DNA from: Salinisphaera sp963835375
Lineage (GTDB): Bacteria > Pseudomonadota > Gammaproteobacteria > Nevskiales > Salinisphaeraceae
DNA: 64,000 nucleotides
Reading direction: 5' to 3'
Assembly: GCA_963835375.1 (NCBI GenBank)
Contig: CAWIGB010000012.1
Span: 434,001-498,000 of the forward strand
The position numbers were made by a program, and so were the translations under genes. Positions 37,820 to 48,057 of the stretch are shown in pieces (within the stretch, counting starts at the first letter, position 1; each line of letters opens with the position of its first letter). Below the pieces are notes generated by a model, which saw only the letters and a program-made list of their open reading frames with translations, ran no database searches and had not been told where the DNA came from.

Positions 37820-39269
37820 AATGGACGTAGATCGTCATTGTCTCTTACGTACGCTTCGAGGCCGGCTTCCCCGTCCTCGCCCGCCAATACCGCTGTTGCG
37901 ATAGCCCTATGGAAGCCCTGCACGGGATTCGCCCCGCCGCGGTTGGCATAGATCTCACCGAAGATGACGACCATGCACGGTCGTCATCAGACGCTTACGT
38001 TGTTCGTGAACAGATAAGCCGACAGGCGGAACTCTGAGAACTTGGCGAATCCACGCCTGTCGAAGGAATCGACCTTCATGATGGGTCAGGGGCCGGAAGA
38101 TCTCTTCCTGCATGATTCGATGTCGTTGGAGACGCCGTGGAGCACGATCGGAGCCGTCGTAGAAGGCTCGGTTGAAACTCGCCGCGGAGAGCTTTTCGCG
38201 GCCGGTCTCAAGATGGGCGCCCTGATCGACGGCGCGCTGGAACATGTGGACGGCCTTCTCTCCAAACTCGCCGCTGTCATCCTCGGCCCCATGTCGACGT
38301 CTTCGTGGGCCAGCGGATCGCGATCTTGAGCTCCTGGACGCGTTCCTGGAAGTTCGGGAAGGCGTCGTGATGCCGGCCGTGGGCATACATGCGTTCGTTG
38401 CAGGTACAGACCTGGCCCTGTCGGAAAGGCGCGGACGCGACGCGGCCTCCACGAGCCAGCTCCATCGGCATCGTCCCATGACAATGAAGGCCCTTGCCAC
38501 CCAGCTCTGGGCGAACCAGCTTCCGGTGCGACCCACAGCCGCCTTGTCAGAGTTGGCGCCCGCCGGGGGCGCTACCGGTCATCGAAACGAGCTGGGTCTT
38601 GTCGTCGGGTGACGAGGTGGTTGCCGACATCCTTGCCCTGGGCGCTGACGATATTGACCACGCCATCCAGATGCCGGCCTGGCGGGCCAGCTCGACGATT
38701 TCCATCGCGGTCAGCGGGGTTTCTTCCGACGGTTTCAACACGATCGTGTTGCCGGCGGCGAGCGCCGGGCGAGACTTACGAGCCGATCGACGCCGCCGGG
38801 AAGTTCCGGCCGTGATGCCCACGACCACGCCGTGGGGCACTTTCTCGATGCCGATCTGCTGGTCCGGATAGTCGGCCAGCACGATGCCGCCCTCCAGGCA
38901 TGCTGGTTGACGAGACGGATGAGTTCGGCGCACGTCCCAAGACATCAAGCACGTGATTCCGACAGCGGTTTGCCCTGTTCGAGCAGTGATCAGGCGCGCA
39001 GACCGCTCGGTATGGTTGCTGGATCCGTGCGACCAGATCGAGCAACAGATCGGCGCGATACTTGGCTGTGGTGCGCCGCCACGTAGCGAAAGCGCTCGTC
39101 CGCTGCCTGGAGTGCTTTTTCAGAAACATCCTCGGTGGCCATATAAGCGCGAGCCAGCAGTGCGCACGGTCGCCGGGTTGAGCGCATCCAGCGGCTTGCC
39201 GGCGGCGTATTCCCAGCGGCCAGCGATGAACTGGCGGTAGATTGTAGTGAGTTTGTCGATCAAAGTCAT
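37816..39269 (-). CDS. Aldehyde dehydrogenase, AldA-like (many frameshifts)
   Basis: NAD-dependent aldehyde dehydrogenase of about 480 residues in pieces. Seen in order: MTLIDKLTTIYRQFIAGRWE, LDALNPATV, GIEKVPHGVVVGIT, SPALAAGNTIVLKPSEETPL, the catalytic region QVCTCNERMYAHG, EEIFGPLTHHEG, FGEIYANRGG and a stop at 37816. The VCTCNER and FGEIYANR stretches resemble E. coli lactaldehyde dehydrogenase AldA more than betaine aldehyde dehydrogenase. At least eight frame changes occur, the highest density in the window. Catalytic Cys and Glu regions appear intact once frames are joined. Confidence 0.75.
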
Positions 39270-39418
39270 GGACGTTCATCGGACATGGAGATCGTAATAA
39301 AAATGTAATGCGATAAAGACTTTCGCTTTAGCGCCGCTTTATCAGACATGGTTTTATACGGAGTGGTACGGCGCGGCGCTAACGCCAGTACTGCCGCTGG
39401 CACAATAAGCGCCGCTTT

Positions 39419-39495
39419 GCGCCCGTAGCTCAGTTGGATAGAGCGCCCGCCTTCTAAGCGGATGGTCGCTGGTTCGAATCCAGCCGGGCGCGCCA
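39419..39495 (+). tRNA. tRNA-Arg (anticodon TCT)
   Basis: The acceptor strands GCGCCCG and CGGGCGC pair fully. The anticodon loop is CTTCTAA, and the T-arm contains GGTTCGAATC. CCA is encoded at 39493-39495. Confidence 0.94.
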
Positions 39496-39773
39496 TTATA
39501 CGGCTCGCCGAAAGGCGGGCTCTGGCGATACGCCTATAGTCATCATTCGAACCAGCGACAGAAAAATAGCCTGGCTTGCGGCACAGGATGCGCAGCGCGC
39601 ATCCGAACGACGTCCGGCGGGGGACGCGCCAGCCCATGGAGTTGACGAGGTGGTAGGGATAGCGTCAGGTGGCACGAATAAGCGACACAAACAGTTTGTG
39701 CCAAACACGACAACACCGCTCAGAATACGCAGCTCGCGTCGGGGCGTGGCCTCGAACGCGGTGGTCAGACGAT

Positions 39774-39850
39774 GGTGGGCGTAGCTCAGTTGGTAGAGCC
39801 CCGGATTGTGATTCCGGTCGTCGTGGGTTCGAGTCCCATCGTCCACCCCA
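39774..39850 (+). tRNA. tRNA-His (anticodon GTG)
   Basis: The anticodon loop TTGTGAT sits on a perfect CCGGA/TCCGG stem. The extra G at -1 (39774) faces C at the discriminator position, the identity mark of tRNA-His. CCA is encoded. I recognise no gene in the 278 bases between this and tRNA-Arg. Confidence 0.94.
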
Positions 39851-39907
39851 TCTCCGGATCGCTTCGGCGACTGGCGAATCGAAGCCGCAGCGTACTGCCC
39901 CCACTCT

Positions 39908-39982
<75 letters not shown>

Positions 39983-40068
39983 TTCTATTTCTCCTGCAGC
40001 TGGCGCCGCTGTTGAATGCGCTCGTTATGATCCCATCTCCTGTGCGTAAATCGCATTGGAGCTTGTCA

Positions 40069-41060
40069 ATGGAATCGATCGATCTGAACGGCGACTCGCT
40101 TGTCGCTTCGCGTATCGGCCTGGGCACCTGGGCTATCGGTGGCCGCATGTGGGGCGGTACCGATGAGGCAGAGTCGATCCGTACCATCCAGAGCGCCCCC
40201 GATCGGGGTATCACGCTGATCGATACCGCGCCGGTTTACGGGTTTGGCCACTCCGAAGAGATCGTGGGCAAGGCAATCAAGCAGGCGGGGGCCCGCGACG
40301 GGGTCGTACTTGCGACCAAATGTGCGCTCGAATGGGACGCGAAGGTGGTCGCAACGCGAGCAAGGCGCGGATTCTGCAGGAAGCGGATGATTCGTTGCGC
40401 CGGCTGCAAACGGATGTGATTGATCTGCTTCAGGTGCACTGGCCGGATCCGCAGGTCGATGTGCGCGAGAGCGCCGAAGCGATGGCCGAGCTCAAGGATG
40501 CGGGCAAGATCCGTGCGATCGGGGTGTCCAACTTCACGCCGGAGCAGATGAGTGCTTTCTCGCAGGTCGCTGCCATCGACGTGGCCCAGAATCCATACAA
40601 TCTGTTCGAGCGCCAGATCGACGCGGATGTGATGCCATGGGTTCGCGAACATGGCACGCTCTGCTGGCCTATGGCGCGCTGTGCCGGGGCCTGCTGTCCG
40701 GAAGGATGCATGCCGATCGCGAATTCCCGGGCGATGATCTGCGCAACAACGATCCGAAATTCCAGCAGCCACGGTTCGGCCAGTATCTGAAAGCGGTCGA
40801 TGCGCTGGAAAAGTTCGCGCAGGACAACTACGGCAAGCATGTGCTCGATTTGGCCATTCGCTGGATTCTGGATCAATATCCGGCCAGCGTTGCGCTGTGG
40901 GGCGCGCGAACGCCGGATCAGCTGGAGGCCGTGGCAACGTGTCGGGCTGGCGGCTCGACGAGGAGGCGCGCGCAGAAATGGCCCGTATTGTCGAGACCCA
41001 TGTCGTTGATCCCGTGGGCCCGGAATTCATGGCGCCGCCGGCCCGCAACTCAAAAAACGA
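40069..41060 (+). CDS. Aldo/keto reductase (about three frameshifts)
   Basis: NADPH-dependent aldo/keto reductase of about 325 residues. The N-terminus reads IGLGTWAIGGRMWGG. The catalytic Asp and Tyr region is LIDTAPVYGFGHSEEIVGKA, and the Lys lies in VLATKCALEW. Later stretches are DLLQVHWPDP, AIGVSNFTPEQM and LDLAIRWILDQYP. Frame changes lie near 40345, 40655 and 40935. The start MESIDLNGD at 40069 has GGAG upstream. The stop is not certain because of the last frame change. The substrate is unknown. Confidence 0.82.
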
Positions 41061-41161
41061 TCGTGCCCCGGTTTTCGGCCGCCTTGATATACTGGCTGGT
41101 CAACCGGGCGTGCGTATGGCGCGCCGATCTTCACATTCTCAAAAGTATTTCGAGGTAGTTA

Positions 41162-42486
41162 ATGGACGTTTCCGTAGAAAATCCCGGCGGCCTGACCCGG
41201 CGACTGAAGGTGCAGATTCCGGCCGAGCGCGTGAATGAGGCGGTGGATGCCAAGGTCAAGCGCGTCGGTCAGCATGCCCGGATCCCGGGGTTTCGGCCGG
41301 GCAAGGCGCCGATGAAGGTGCTCTATCAGCGCTACGGTGCCCAGGCGCGCCAGGAAGCGGTCGGTGAACTCATTCAGAGCGCCTATCCCGAAGCATTGGA
41401 AAAGGCCGAGCTCAATCCGCCGGCCAGCCGCAGATCGAACTGGGCGGGATCAAGGAGAACGAGCCTTGGAATTCACCGCAAGTTTCGATGTCTATCCTGA
41501 TATAGAGTTAACGGGGCTTGACGCCATCGAGGTGGAAAGACCGGTAGTGGAAGTGACCGATGCCGACGTCGACAAGACCATCGAGCGTATCCAGGAGCAG
41601 AACAAGACCTGGGAAGAGGTCGAGCGCGAGTCGCAGGACGGCGATCAGGTCGTGGTTGATTACGTCGGCCGCATAGACGGCGAAGCGTTCGAGGGCGGCA
41701 CCGGCAACGATATCGAGGTCAATCTCGGCGAACAGCAGTTCCTGCCGGATCTGGAGCGTGCGCTCGTGGGCCGCAAGCCCGATGAGCAGTTCGATGTCGA
41801 CGTCAGCTTTCCCCGAGGACTACGGCGCGGAGGATCTGGCCGGCAAGACCGCGAGCTTCGAGGTGACCGTCAAGGCCGTCAAGGAAGCCAAGCCCGCCGA
41901 GATCGACGACGAATTCCTCAAGCAGATGGGCGTCGAAGAAGGCGGCATCGATGCGCTGCAGCGAAAAGGTGCGCGAGTCGCTGGAGCAGGAAGCCAAGCA
42001 CGCGATCGATACCAGCGTGAAGACCCAGGCGATGGATGCGCTGCACAATGCCAATCCGATCGAGGTGCCGGAGTCGATGGTCGCCCAGGAAATCGATCGC
42101 ATGCGCAAGGAGGCGATGCAGCGCATGCCTCAGCAGATGCAGCGGAACGAAGAGCAGGCCAAGCAACTGCTGCCCGACGAGCGCTGCGCGAGAAGGCGGA
42201 GCGCCGCGTCGCCCTGGGTCTGTTGATTGCTGAAGTGATTTCCGAAAAAGAAATACAGCTCGATGCGGGCGCGTGACCGAGAAGATGGAAGAAATCGCCT
42301 CCGGCTATGGCGAACAGGCCGAGCGGTCAAGAACTACTACCAGCCGAATCCGCAGCTCATGCAGGGTCTGCAGGCGATGGTCATGGAAGAGCAGGTGGTC
42401 GACAAACTGCTGGAAAAGGGGCGACGGTGACCGAAAAGGAAACCGAGCTCGACGAACTACTCAACGCCAATCGCCAGAACGGCTAG
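41162..42486 (+). CDS. tig: Trigger factor chaperone (about seven frameshifts)
   Basis: Ribosome-bound chaperone and prolyl isomerase. The N-terminal ribosome-binding signature GFRPGKAP lies in HARIPGFRPGKAPMKVL. The FKBP-like domain spans VDYVGRIDGEAFEGGTGND to PDLERALVGRK. The C-terminal arms include NANPIEVPESMVAQEIDRM and end ELDELLNANRQNG at 42486. Frame changes lie near 41425, 41455, 41815, 41962, 42180, 42275 and 42330. It heads the tig-clpP-clpX-lon-hupB block. Confidence 0.93.
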
Positions 42487-42521
42487 CGGCCTGGTCTGCC
42501 GCGCAAGGAAACGCAAAGCTT

Positions 42522-43210
42522 ATGGCAGAACGCAACGACGACAACATGCCGGCCCAGAACCTGGGCCTGATTCCGATGGTCATCGAGCAGACCGCGCGCG
42601 GCGAACGGTCGTTCGACATCTACTCGCGCCTGCTCAAGGAGCGGGTGATATTCGTGGTCGGCCCGATCGACGACCATATGGCGAATCTGATCGTCGCCCA
42701 GCTGCTGTTCCTGGAGTCCGACAATCCGGACAAGGACATCCAGCTCTATATCAATTCGCCGGGCGGTGTGATCACCGCGGGCATGTCGATCTACGACACG
42801 ATGCAGTTCGTCAAGCCCGACGTGGCCACGATGTGCCTCGGACAGGCGGCGAGCATGGGGGCAGTGCTGCTGGCGGCGGGTGCCGCGGGTAAGCGTTACT
42901 GCCTGCCCAATTCGCGCATCATGATCCATCAGCCGCTGGGCGGCTTCCAGGGGCAGGCGACGGATATCGAGATCCATGCCCGTGAAATCCTGCATGCGCG
43001 GGAGCGCCTTAACGAGGTGCTGGCACATCACACCGGTCAGCCGCTGGACAAGATCGAGCGCGATACCGAGCGGGATTTTTTCATGAGTGCGACGAGGCGG
43101 TCGAATACGGCGTCATCGACGACGTGCTGACCTCCCGTGCCGCGCTGGCCGAGAAGGCCGACAAGGGCAATCAAAGTAAGATCGCGCTGGTTCAACGCGA
43201 ACAACCGTGA
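42522..43210 (+). CDS. clpP: ATP-dependent Clp protease proteolytic subunit (one frameshift)
   Basis: Serine peptidase forming the Clp barrel. The active-site Ser lies in CLGQAASMGAVLL, the His in IMIHQPLGG and the Asp further downstream. One base is missing near 43090 (FFMSA then DEAVEYGVIDDVL). It starts at ATG 42522 (MAERNDDNMPAQNLGL) with AAGGAA upstream, and the stop is at 43208. The length of about 229 residues is slightly long, owing to the C-terminal KIALVQREQP tail. Confidence 0.94.
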
Positions 43211-43275
43211 CAAGCGTTTACCCGATATGTCATACAGGACATATCGGCAGGCCCAGTAGCAAGAGGTCCTAACCC

Positions 43276-44542
43276 ATGGCAGAAGACAGCAACGCAAGCG
43301 GCTCCAACGGCAATTCGGGCCGTACGCTGTATTGCTCGTTCTGCGGAAAAAGCGAGCACGAGGTGCGCAAGCTCATCGCGGGTCCGTCGGTATTCATCTG
43401 CGATGAATGCGTGGATCTGTGCAACGACATCATGCGCGAGGAACTCGCGAGCAAGCCGGCCAAGAAGGGTCTGCCGAGCCCGCAGGAAATCAAGCGCGTG
43501 CTGGATGACTACGTCATCGGCCAGGAATCGGCAAAGAAGATTCTGGCGGTGGCGGTCTACAACCATTACAAGCGGCTGAACGCCGAAGCCGCTGAAGACG
43601 ACGTTGAACTGCAGAAGTCGAACATCCTGATGATCGGGCCGACCGGCTGCGGCAAGACACTGCTGGCCGAAACACTGGCGCGGTTGCTGGACGTGCCGTT
43701 CGCGATCGCCGACGCCACCACGCTCACCGAGGCGGGCTATGTGGGCGAGGATGTCGAGAACATCATCCAGAAGCTGCTGCAGAAATGCGACTACGATGTC
43801 GAAAAGGCACAGCGAGGCATCGTCTATATCGACGAAATCGACAAGATTTCGCGCAAGTCCGAAAATCCGTCGATCACGCGCGATGTCTCGGGCGAGGGCG
43901 TGCAGCAGGCGCTGCTCAAGCTGATCGAGGGCACCACCGCTTCGTGCCGCCGCAAGGCGGGCGCAAGCATCCGCAGCAGGAATTCCTCCAGGTCGATACC
44001 GGCGGTATTCTGTTCATCGTGGGCGGCGCGTTCGCCGGACTGGACAAGACCATCGCCAGCCTCCGGGCGTTCCGGCATCGGCTTCTCGGCCGAGGTCAAG
44101 GGCCAGGCCGATCAGCGCGCGCTGGGCGAATGCTGCGCGTCGAACCCGAGGACCTGGTCAAGTACGGCCTGATTCCCGAATTCGTCGGCCGCCTGCCGGT
44201 GGTCGCCACGCTCGAGGAGCTCGACGAGACGGCGCTGATATCGATCCTGCGCGAGCCGAAGAACGCGCTCACCAAGCAGTACGCCAAGCTTTTCGAGATG
44301 GAAGACTGCGAACTTGAGATCCGCGAGGATGCGCTCAGTGCGATCGCGCACGGGCCATGGAGCGCAAGACCGGCGCCCGCGGCCTGCGCACGATCCTGGA
44401 GTCGATCCTGCTGGACGTGATGTACGAGCTGCCGGCGATGGAAAACGTCTCCAAGGTGGTGGTCGACGAAGCCGTGGTCAAGGGTGATGCCCAGCCGTAT
44501 ATCGTCTATGAGAACGCCGACGCCACCCGTGCCGGCGCCTAG
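43276..44542 (+). CDS. clpX: ClpX ATPase subunit (about four frameshifts)
   Basis: AAA+ unfoldase feeding ClpP. The zinc-binding domain (LYCSFCGKSE ... CDECVDLC) is at the N-terminus, Walker A is GPTGCGKT and Walker B lies in IVYIDEIDKIS. The ClpP-contact loop region follows near 44085-44110 (GIGFSAEVKGQ). The C-terminus reads RKTGARGLRTILESILLDVM. Frame changes lie near 43940, 44065, 44130 and 44350. The stop is at 44540. Confidence 0.95.
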
Positions 44543-44608
44543 CAAGTGGGCGGCGCCGCGCGGGCGATTGAAAAACGCCGGGCGGCCGCAGTTTCAATTA
44601 AATTCACA

Positions 44609-44637
44609 GTGGCCGGCGTAATGCCGGCCGCTTTTTA
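44609..44637 (+). terminator. Terminator between clpX and lon
   Basis: TGGCCGGC-GTAAT-GCCGGCCG followed by CTTTTT forms a hairpin with a T-run just before the lon start. A 7-bp inverted repeat, ATTGAAA/TTTCAAT, lies at 44567-44598 and could be an operator for lon. Confidence 0.6.
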
Positions 44638-44651
44638 TCGCGAGGGTTCAA

Positions 44652-47028
44652 ATGGCTGACAACGCCCTGGTACCAGTGCTGCCACTACGGGATGTCGTCG
44701 TCTTCCCCACATGGCGATCCCGTTGTTCGTGGGGCGCGAGAAATCCATCACCGCGCTGGAAGCGGCGATGGCGGAGGACAAGAAGATTCTGTTGGTCGCA
44801 CAAAAGGCCGCCGACATCGACGACCCGGGTGCCGACGACATTTACGAAGTCGGTACGCTGGCCTCGATACTCCAGCTGCTCAAGCTGCCCGACGGCACGG
44901 TCAAGGTGTTGGTCGAAGGGGGGATCGGGCGCGCTTGTCGGACCTTCACGAGGCCGACGGTTGCCTGGTGGCGCGCTGGGAGACCGTCGACGACCCCGAG
45001 GAGGAGCGGCGCCGAAGTCGATGCGCTCATGCGATCGGCGGTGTCCACGTTCGAATCCTATGTGAAGCTCAACAAGAAGGTGCCGGCCGAGCTGCTGCCG
45101 TCACTTTCGAGCATGGATTCGGCCGGCCGGCTGGCGGATACCATCGCCGCGCATCTGAATCTCAAGCTCGACGAGCGCCAGGACGTGCTGGAGATCGCCG
45201 ACACAGGAACGCCTCGAGCATGTGGTCGCCAAGACCGATGCCGAGATCGAGGTGCTCAGATCGAGAAGCGGATCCGCGGCCGCGTCAAGCAGCAGATGGA
45301 GAAATCGCAGCGCGAGTACTATCTCAATGAGCAGATGAAGGCCATCCAGAAGGAACTGGGCGACATCGAGGATGCGCCCAACGATCTGGAGGATCTCGAG
45401 AAGAAGATCGAGAAGGCCGGCATGCCCAAGGAGGTCAAGAAGAAGGCCACCACCGAGTTCAACAAGCTCAAGAGATGTCGCCGATGTCGGCGGAAGCCAC
45501 GGTGGTGCGCAACTACCTGGACTGGCTGGTCGACGTGCCGTGGAAGAAGCGCAGCAAGACCAAGATCGATCTCAAGAAGGCGCAGAAGACGCTGGACACG
45601 GATCACTACGGTCTGGAGCGGGTCAAGGAGCGCATCATCGAGAACCTGGCCGTGCAGAGCCGGGTCAAAAAGATCAAGGGCCCGATTCTGTGCCTGGTCG
45701 GCCCGCCCGGTGTGGGCAAGACCTCGCTGGGCGCTCGATCGCGCGTGCGACCAACCGCGAATTCGTGCGCATGAGCCTGGGCGGTGTGCGTGACGAGGCC
45801 GAGATTCGCGGTCACCGGCGTACCTATATCGGTTCGCTGCCGGGCAAGATCATTCAGAACATGGCCAAGGTCGGCGTGCGCAATCCGCTGTTCCTGCTCG
45901 ACGAAGTCGACAAGATGGCGATGGATTTCCGTGGCGACCCCGCGTCGGCGCTGCTGGAGGTGCTCGATCCGGAGCAGAACAACACCTTCGGCGATCACTA
46001 TCTTGAAGTCGACTACGACCTGTCGCAGGTGATGTTCGTGTGTACCGCAAATACCCTCAACATTCCGGCGCCGCTGCTGGATCGGATGGAGGTCATTCGT
46101 CTGTCCGGCTATACCGAGGACGAGAAGGTGAACATCGCCGAGCGCTATCTGGTGCCCAAGGCGATGAAGGAGAACGGTCTGGAAGAGACCGAGCTGGCGA
46201 TTTCCGACAACGCGCTGACGACATCATCCGGCGCTACACCCGCGAAGCGGGCGTGCGTAATCTGGAGCGCGAAATCAGCAAGATCTGTCGCAAGGTGGTC
46301 AAGGAGCTGATCAGTGAGAAAACGAGCAACTGTACAGGTCTCCAAGCGCAATCTGGACAAGTATCTCGGCGTGCCGAAGTTCCGTTACGGGCGCGCCGAA
46401 GAAAACGACAGCGTCGGCCAGGTAACCGGGCTGGCCTGGACCGAGGTCGGCGGCGAACTGCTTTCGATCGAGGCGGCCGTGGTGCCCGGCAAGGGCAAGG
46501 CTCAGATACCGGTTCGCTCGGCGACGTCATGCAGGAGTCGATCCAGGCGGCACTGACAGTGATCCGTTCGCGCGCATCAACGCTGGGTATCGAGCGCGAC
46601 TTCATGCAGAAGACGGATCTTCACGTGCACGTGCCCGAGGGCGCAACGCCCAAGGACGGCCCCAGTGCGGGCATCGGCATGTGTACCGCGATGGTGTCGG
46701 CGCTGACCCAGATTCCGGTACGTGCGGATGTCGCCATGACGGGCGAGATTACCCTCCGGGGCGATGTGTTGCCCATTGGCGGGCTCAAGGAGAAGCTGCT
46801 GGCCGCCCATCGCGGTGGCATCAAGATCGTGGTCATTCCCCACGAGAATACGAAGGATCTCGCCGAGATACCCGCCAACATCAAGAACCGTCTCGATATC
46901 CGCCCGGTAAGAAAGATCGATGAAGTACTGGAGATAGCGCTGACGCGAAGCCTCAGCCGGTGGCCGACGAAGAAGCACCGGCCCGGACAGTCCGGGCAAG
47001 ACGGATCCGGGGAATGCGTGCGCACTAA
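44652..47028 (+). CDS. lon: ATP-dependent protease Lon (about eight frameshifts)
   Basis: Homo-oligomeric AAA+ protease. The N-terminal domain starts MADNALVPVLPLRDVVVFP and continues MAIPLFVGREKSI. Walker A is GPPGVGKTSLG and Walker B lies in NPLFLLDEVDKM. The catalytic Ser lies in PKDGPSAGIGMCTA and the Lys in GGLKEKLLAAHRGG. The C-terminus, in another frame, ends RGMRAH at 47028. Frame changes include near 44710, 44925, 45220, 45470, 45735, 46220, 46320, 46515 and 46950. Confidence 0.94.
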
Positions 47029-47070
47029 CCAAGGTCTAATCATAGTCGCCGATTCGGCCCTAACCCTTTG

Positions 47071-47099
47071 TTGACGCTGGAACGGGGCCTTGGTATAAC
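47071..47099 (+). promoter_or_regulatory. Sigma-70-type promoter of hupB
   Basis: TTGACG (47071-47076), a 17-base spacer and TATAAC (47094-47099) are close to consensus. They lie in the gap between lon and hupB, leaving a leader of about 130 bases. Confidence 0.75.
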
Positions 47100-47234
47100 A
47101 GCCGCTTCAGTCGGCAACGCGGCGCGCCTGTCATGCCCGAAGCCTTGCGGTGAACGCGCGGCTGCCAGCGTGACACGGCGGGTTCATACGCCGGCCCAAA
47201 CGAAACTCTCTCACTCCTTAAGGGGATACTTATT

Positions 47235-47505
47235 ATGAACAAAACTGAACTCGTCGATGCGGTCGCCGCGGACGCCGACCTTTCCAAGGCCGACGCTTCG
47301 CGCGCCGTCGACGCCATGATCGATCGGTCACGACGCTCTGAAAAAGGGCGACAAGGTCTCGCTGGTAGGCTTTGGCGTGTTCTCCGTGCGCGAACGTGCC
47401 GCCCGTCAGGGCCGCAATCCGAAGACCGGTCAGTCGATTCAGATCCCGGCGGGAAAAACTCCTGGATTCAAGGCTGGTAAAGCGCTGAAAGACGCTGTAA
47501 ACTAG
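47235..47505 (+). CDS. hupB: DNA-binding protein HU-beta (two small indels)
   Basis: A histone-like protein of about 90 residues. It starts MNKTELVDAVAADADLSKAD, with AAGGGGA before ATG 47235. After two one-base losses between 47325 and 47336, the frame continues KKGDKVSLVGFGVFSVRERA, then RNPKTGQSIQIPAGKTPGFK, to KALKDAVN and a stop at 47505. The position between lon and ppiD is the usual one. Confidence 0.93.
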
Positions 47506-47544
47506 CGCGCCTTCGCTGGGCTGAACGCATGTCTGCACCCCTGC

Positions 47545-47620
47545 GGGTGCTTAGCTCAGTTGGTAGAGCGTCGCCCTTACAAGGCGAATGTCGGCGGTTC
47601 GAATCCGTCAGCACCCACCA
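47545..47620 (+). tRNA. tRNA-Val (anticodon TAC)
   Basis: The acceptor strands GGGTGCT and AGCACCC pair. The anticodon loop CTTACAA sits on a GTCGCC/GGCGAA-type stem. CCA is encoded. Confidence 0.94.
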
Positions 47621-47631
47621 ACAAAGTTCAC

Positions 47632-47708
47632 GGAGCGGTAGTTCAGCTGGTTAGAATGCCGGCCTGTCACGCCGGAGGTCGCGGGTTCGAGTCCCGTCCG
47701 CTCCGCCA
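47632..47708 (+). tRNA. tRNA-Asp (anticodon GTC), copy 1
   Basis: The acceptor strands GGAGCGG and CCGCTCC pair. The anticodon loop CTGTCAC sits on a perfect CCGGC/GCCGG stem. CCA is encoded. Confidence 0.95.
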
Positions 47709-47747
47709 CGGTCTAACTGTCGGCCAAGTGCCGATGGACCGACAGAG

Positions 47748-47775
47748 GAAGTGCTCGGATACGAGCACTTCTTTA
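47748..47775 (+). terminator. Hairpin terminator between the tRNA-Asp copies
   Basis: GAAGTGCTCG-GATA-CGAGCACTTC followed by TTT. It would end the hupB/tRNA-Val/tRNA-Asp transcript. Confidence 0.65.
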
Positions 47776-47826
47776 GAAATCGATGATGTTGTCGAGGGGT
47801 CAATGCCCAACGGCGGCCGATGTTAC

Positions 47827-47905
47827 GGAGCGGTGGTTTTCAGTTGGTTAGAATGCCGGCCTGTCACGCCGGAGGTCGCGGGTTCGAGTCCCGTCCGCTC
47901 CGCCA
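47827..47905 (+). tRNA. tRNA-Asp (anticodon GTC), copy 2, two extra bases in D-arm
   Basis: Nearly identical to copy 1 from the acceptor to CCA. The D-arm reads GGTTTTCAGTTGG instead of AGTTCAGCTGG, with two extra T in a T-run. This is either a homopolymer error or a slightly defective copy. Confidence 0.85.
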
Positions 47906-47939
47906 GTTTGCCTCTCGGCTGTGCCGAGCAGGTCTGCGA

Positions 47940-47970
47940 AAGGCGCTCTTCCACGAGCGCCTTTTTTTTT
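47940..47970 (+). terminator. Strong intrinsic terminator after tRNA-Asp copy 2
   Basis: AAGGCGCTC-TTCCAC-GAGCGCCTT followed by a T-run of about nine bases. Confidence 0.85.
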
Positions 47971-48057
47971 GCCTGGACGCCCACCGCGCAATAGGCACAA
48001 TGCCGGAACCGCCGGCGCGAGCCGGCCATCGCATCTGTACGACGAGCCGAATTACAT

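Noticed and set aside
37816..39269. Betaine aldehyde dehydrogenase (betB)
   Set aside because: The VCTCNER and FGEIYANR stretches fit the AldA group better, and no choline dehydrogenase or betI-like gene is adjacent.
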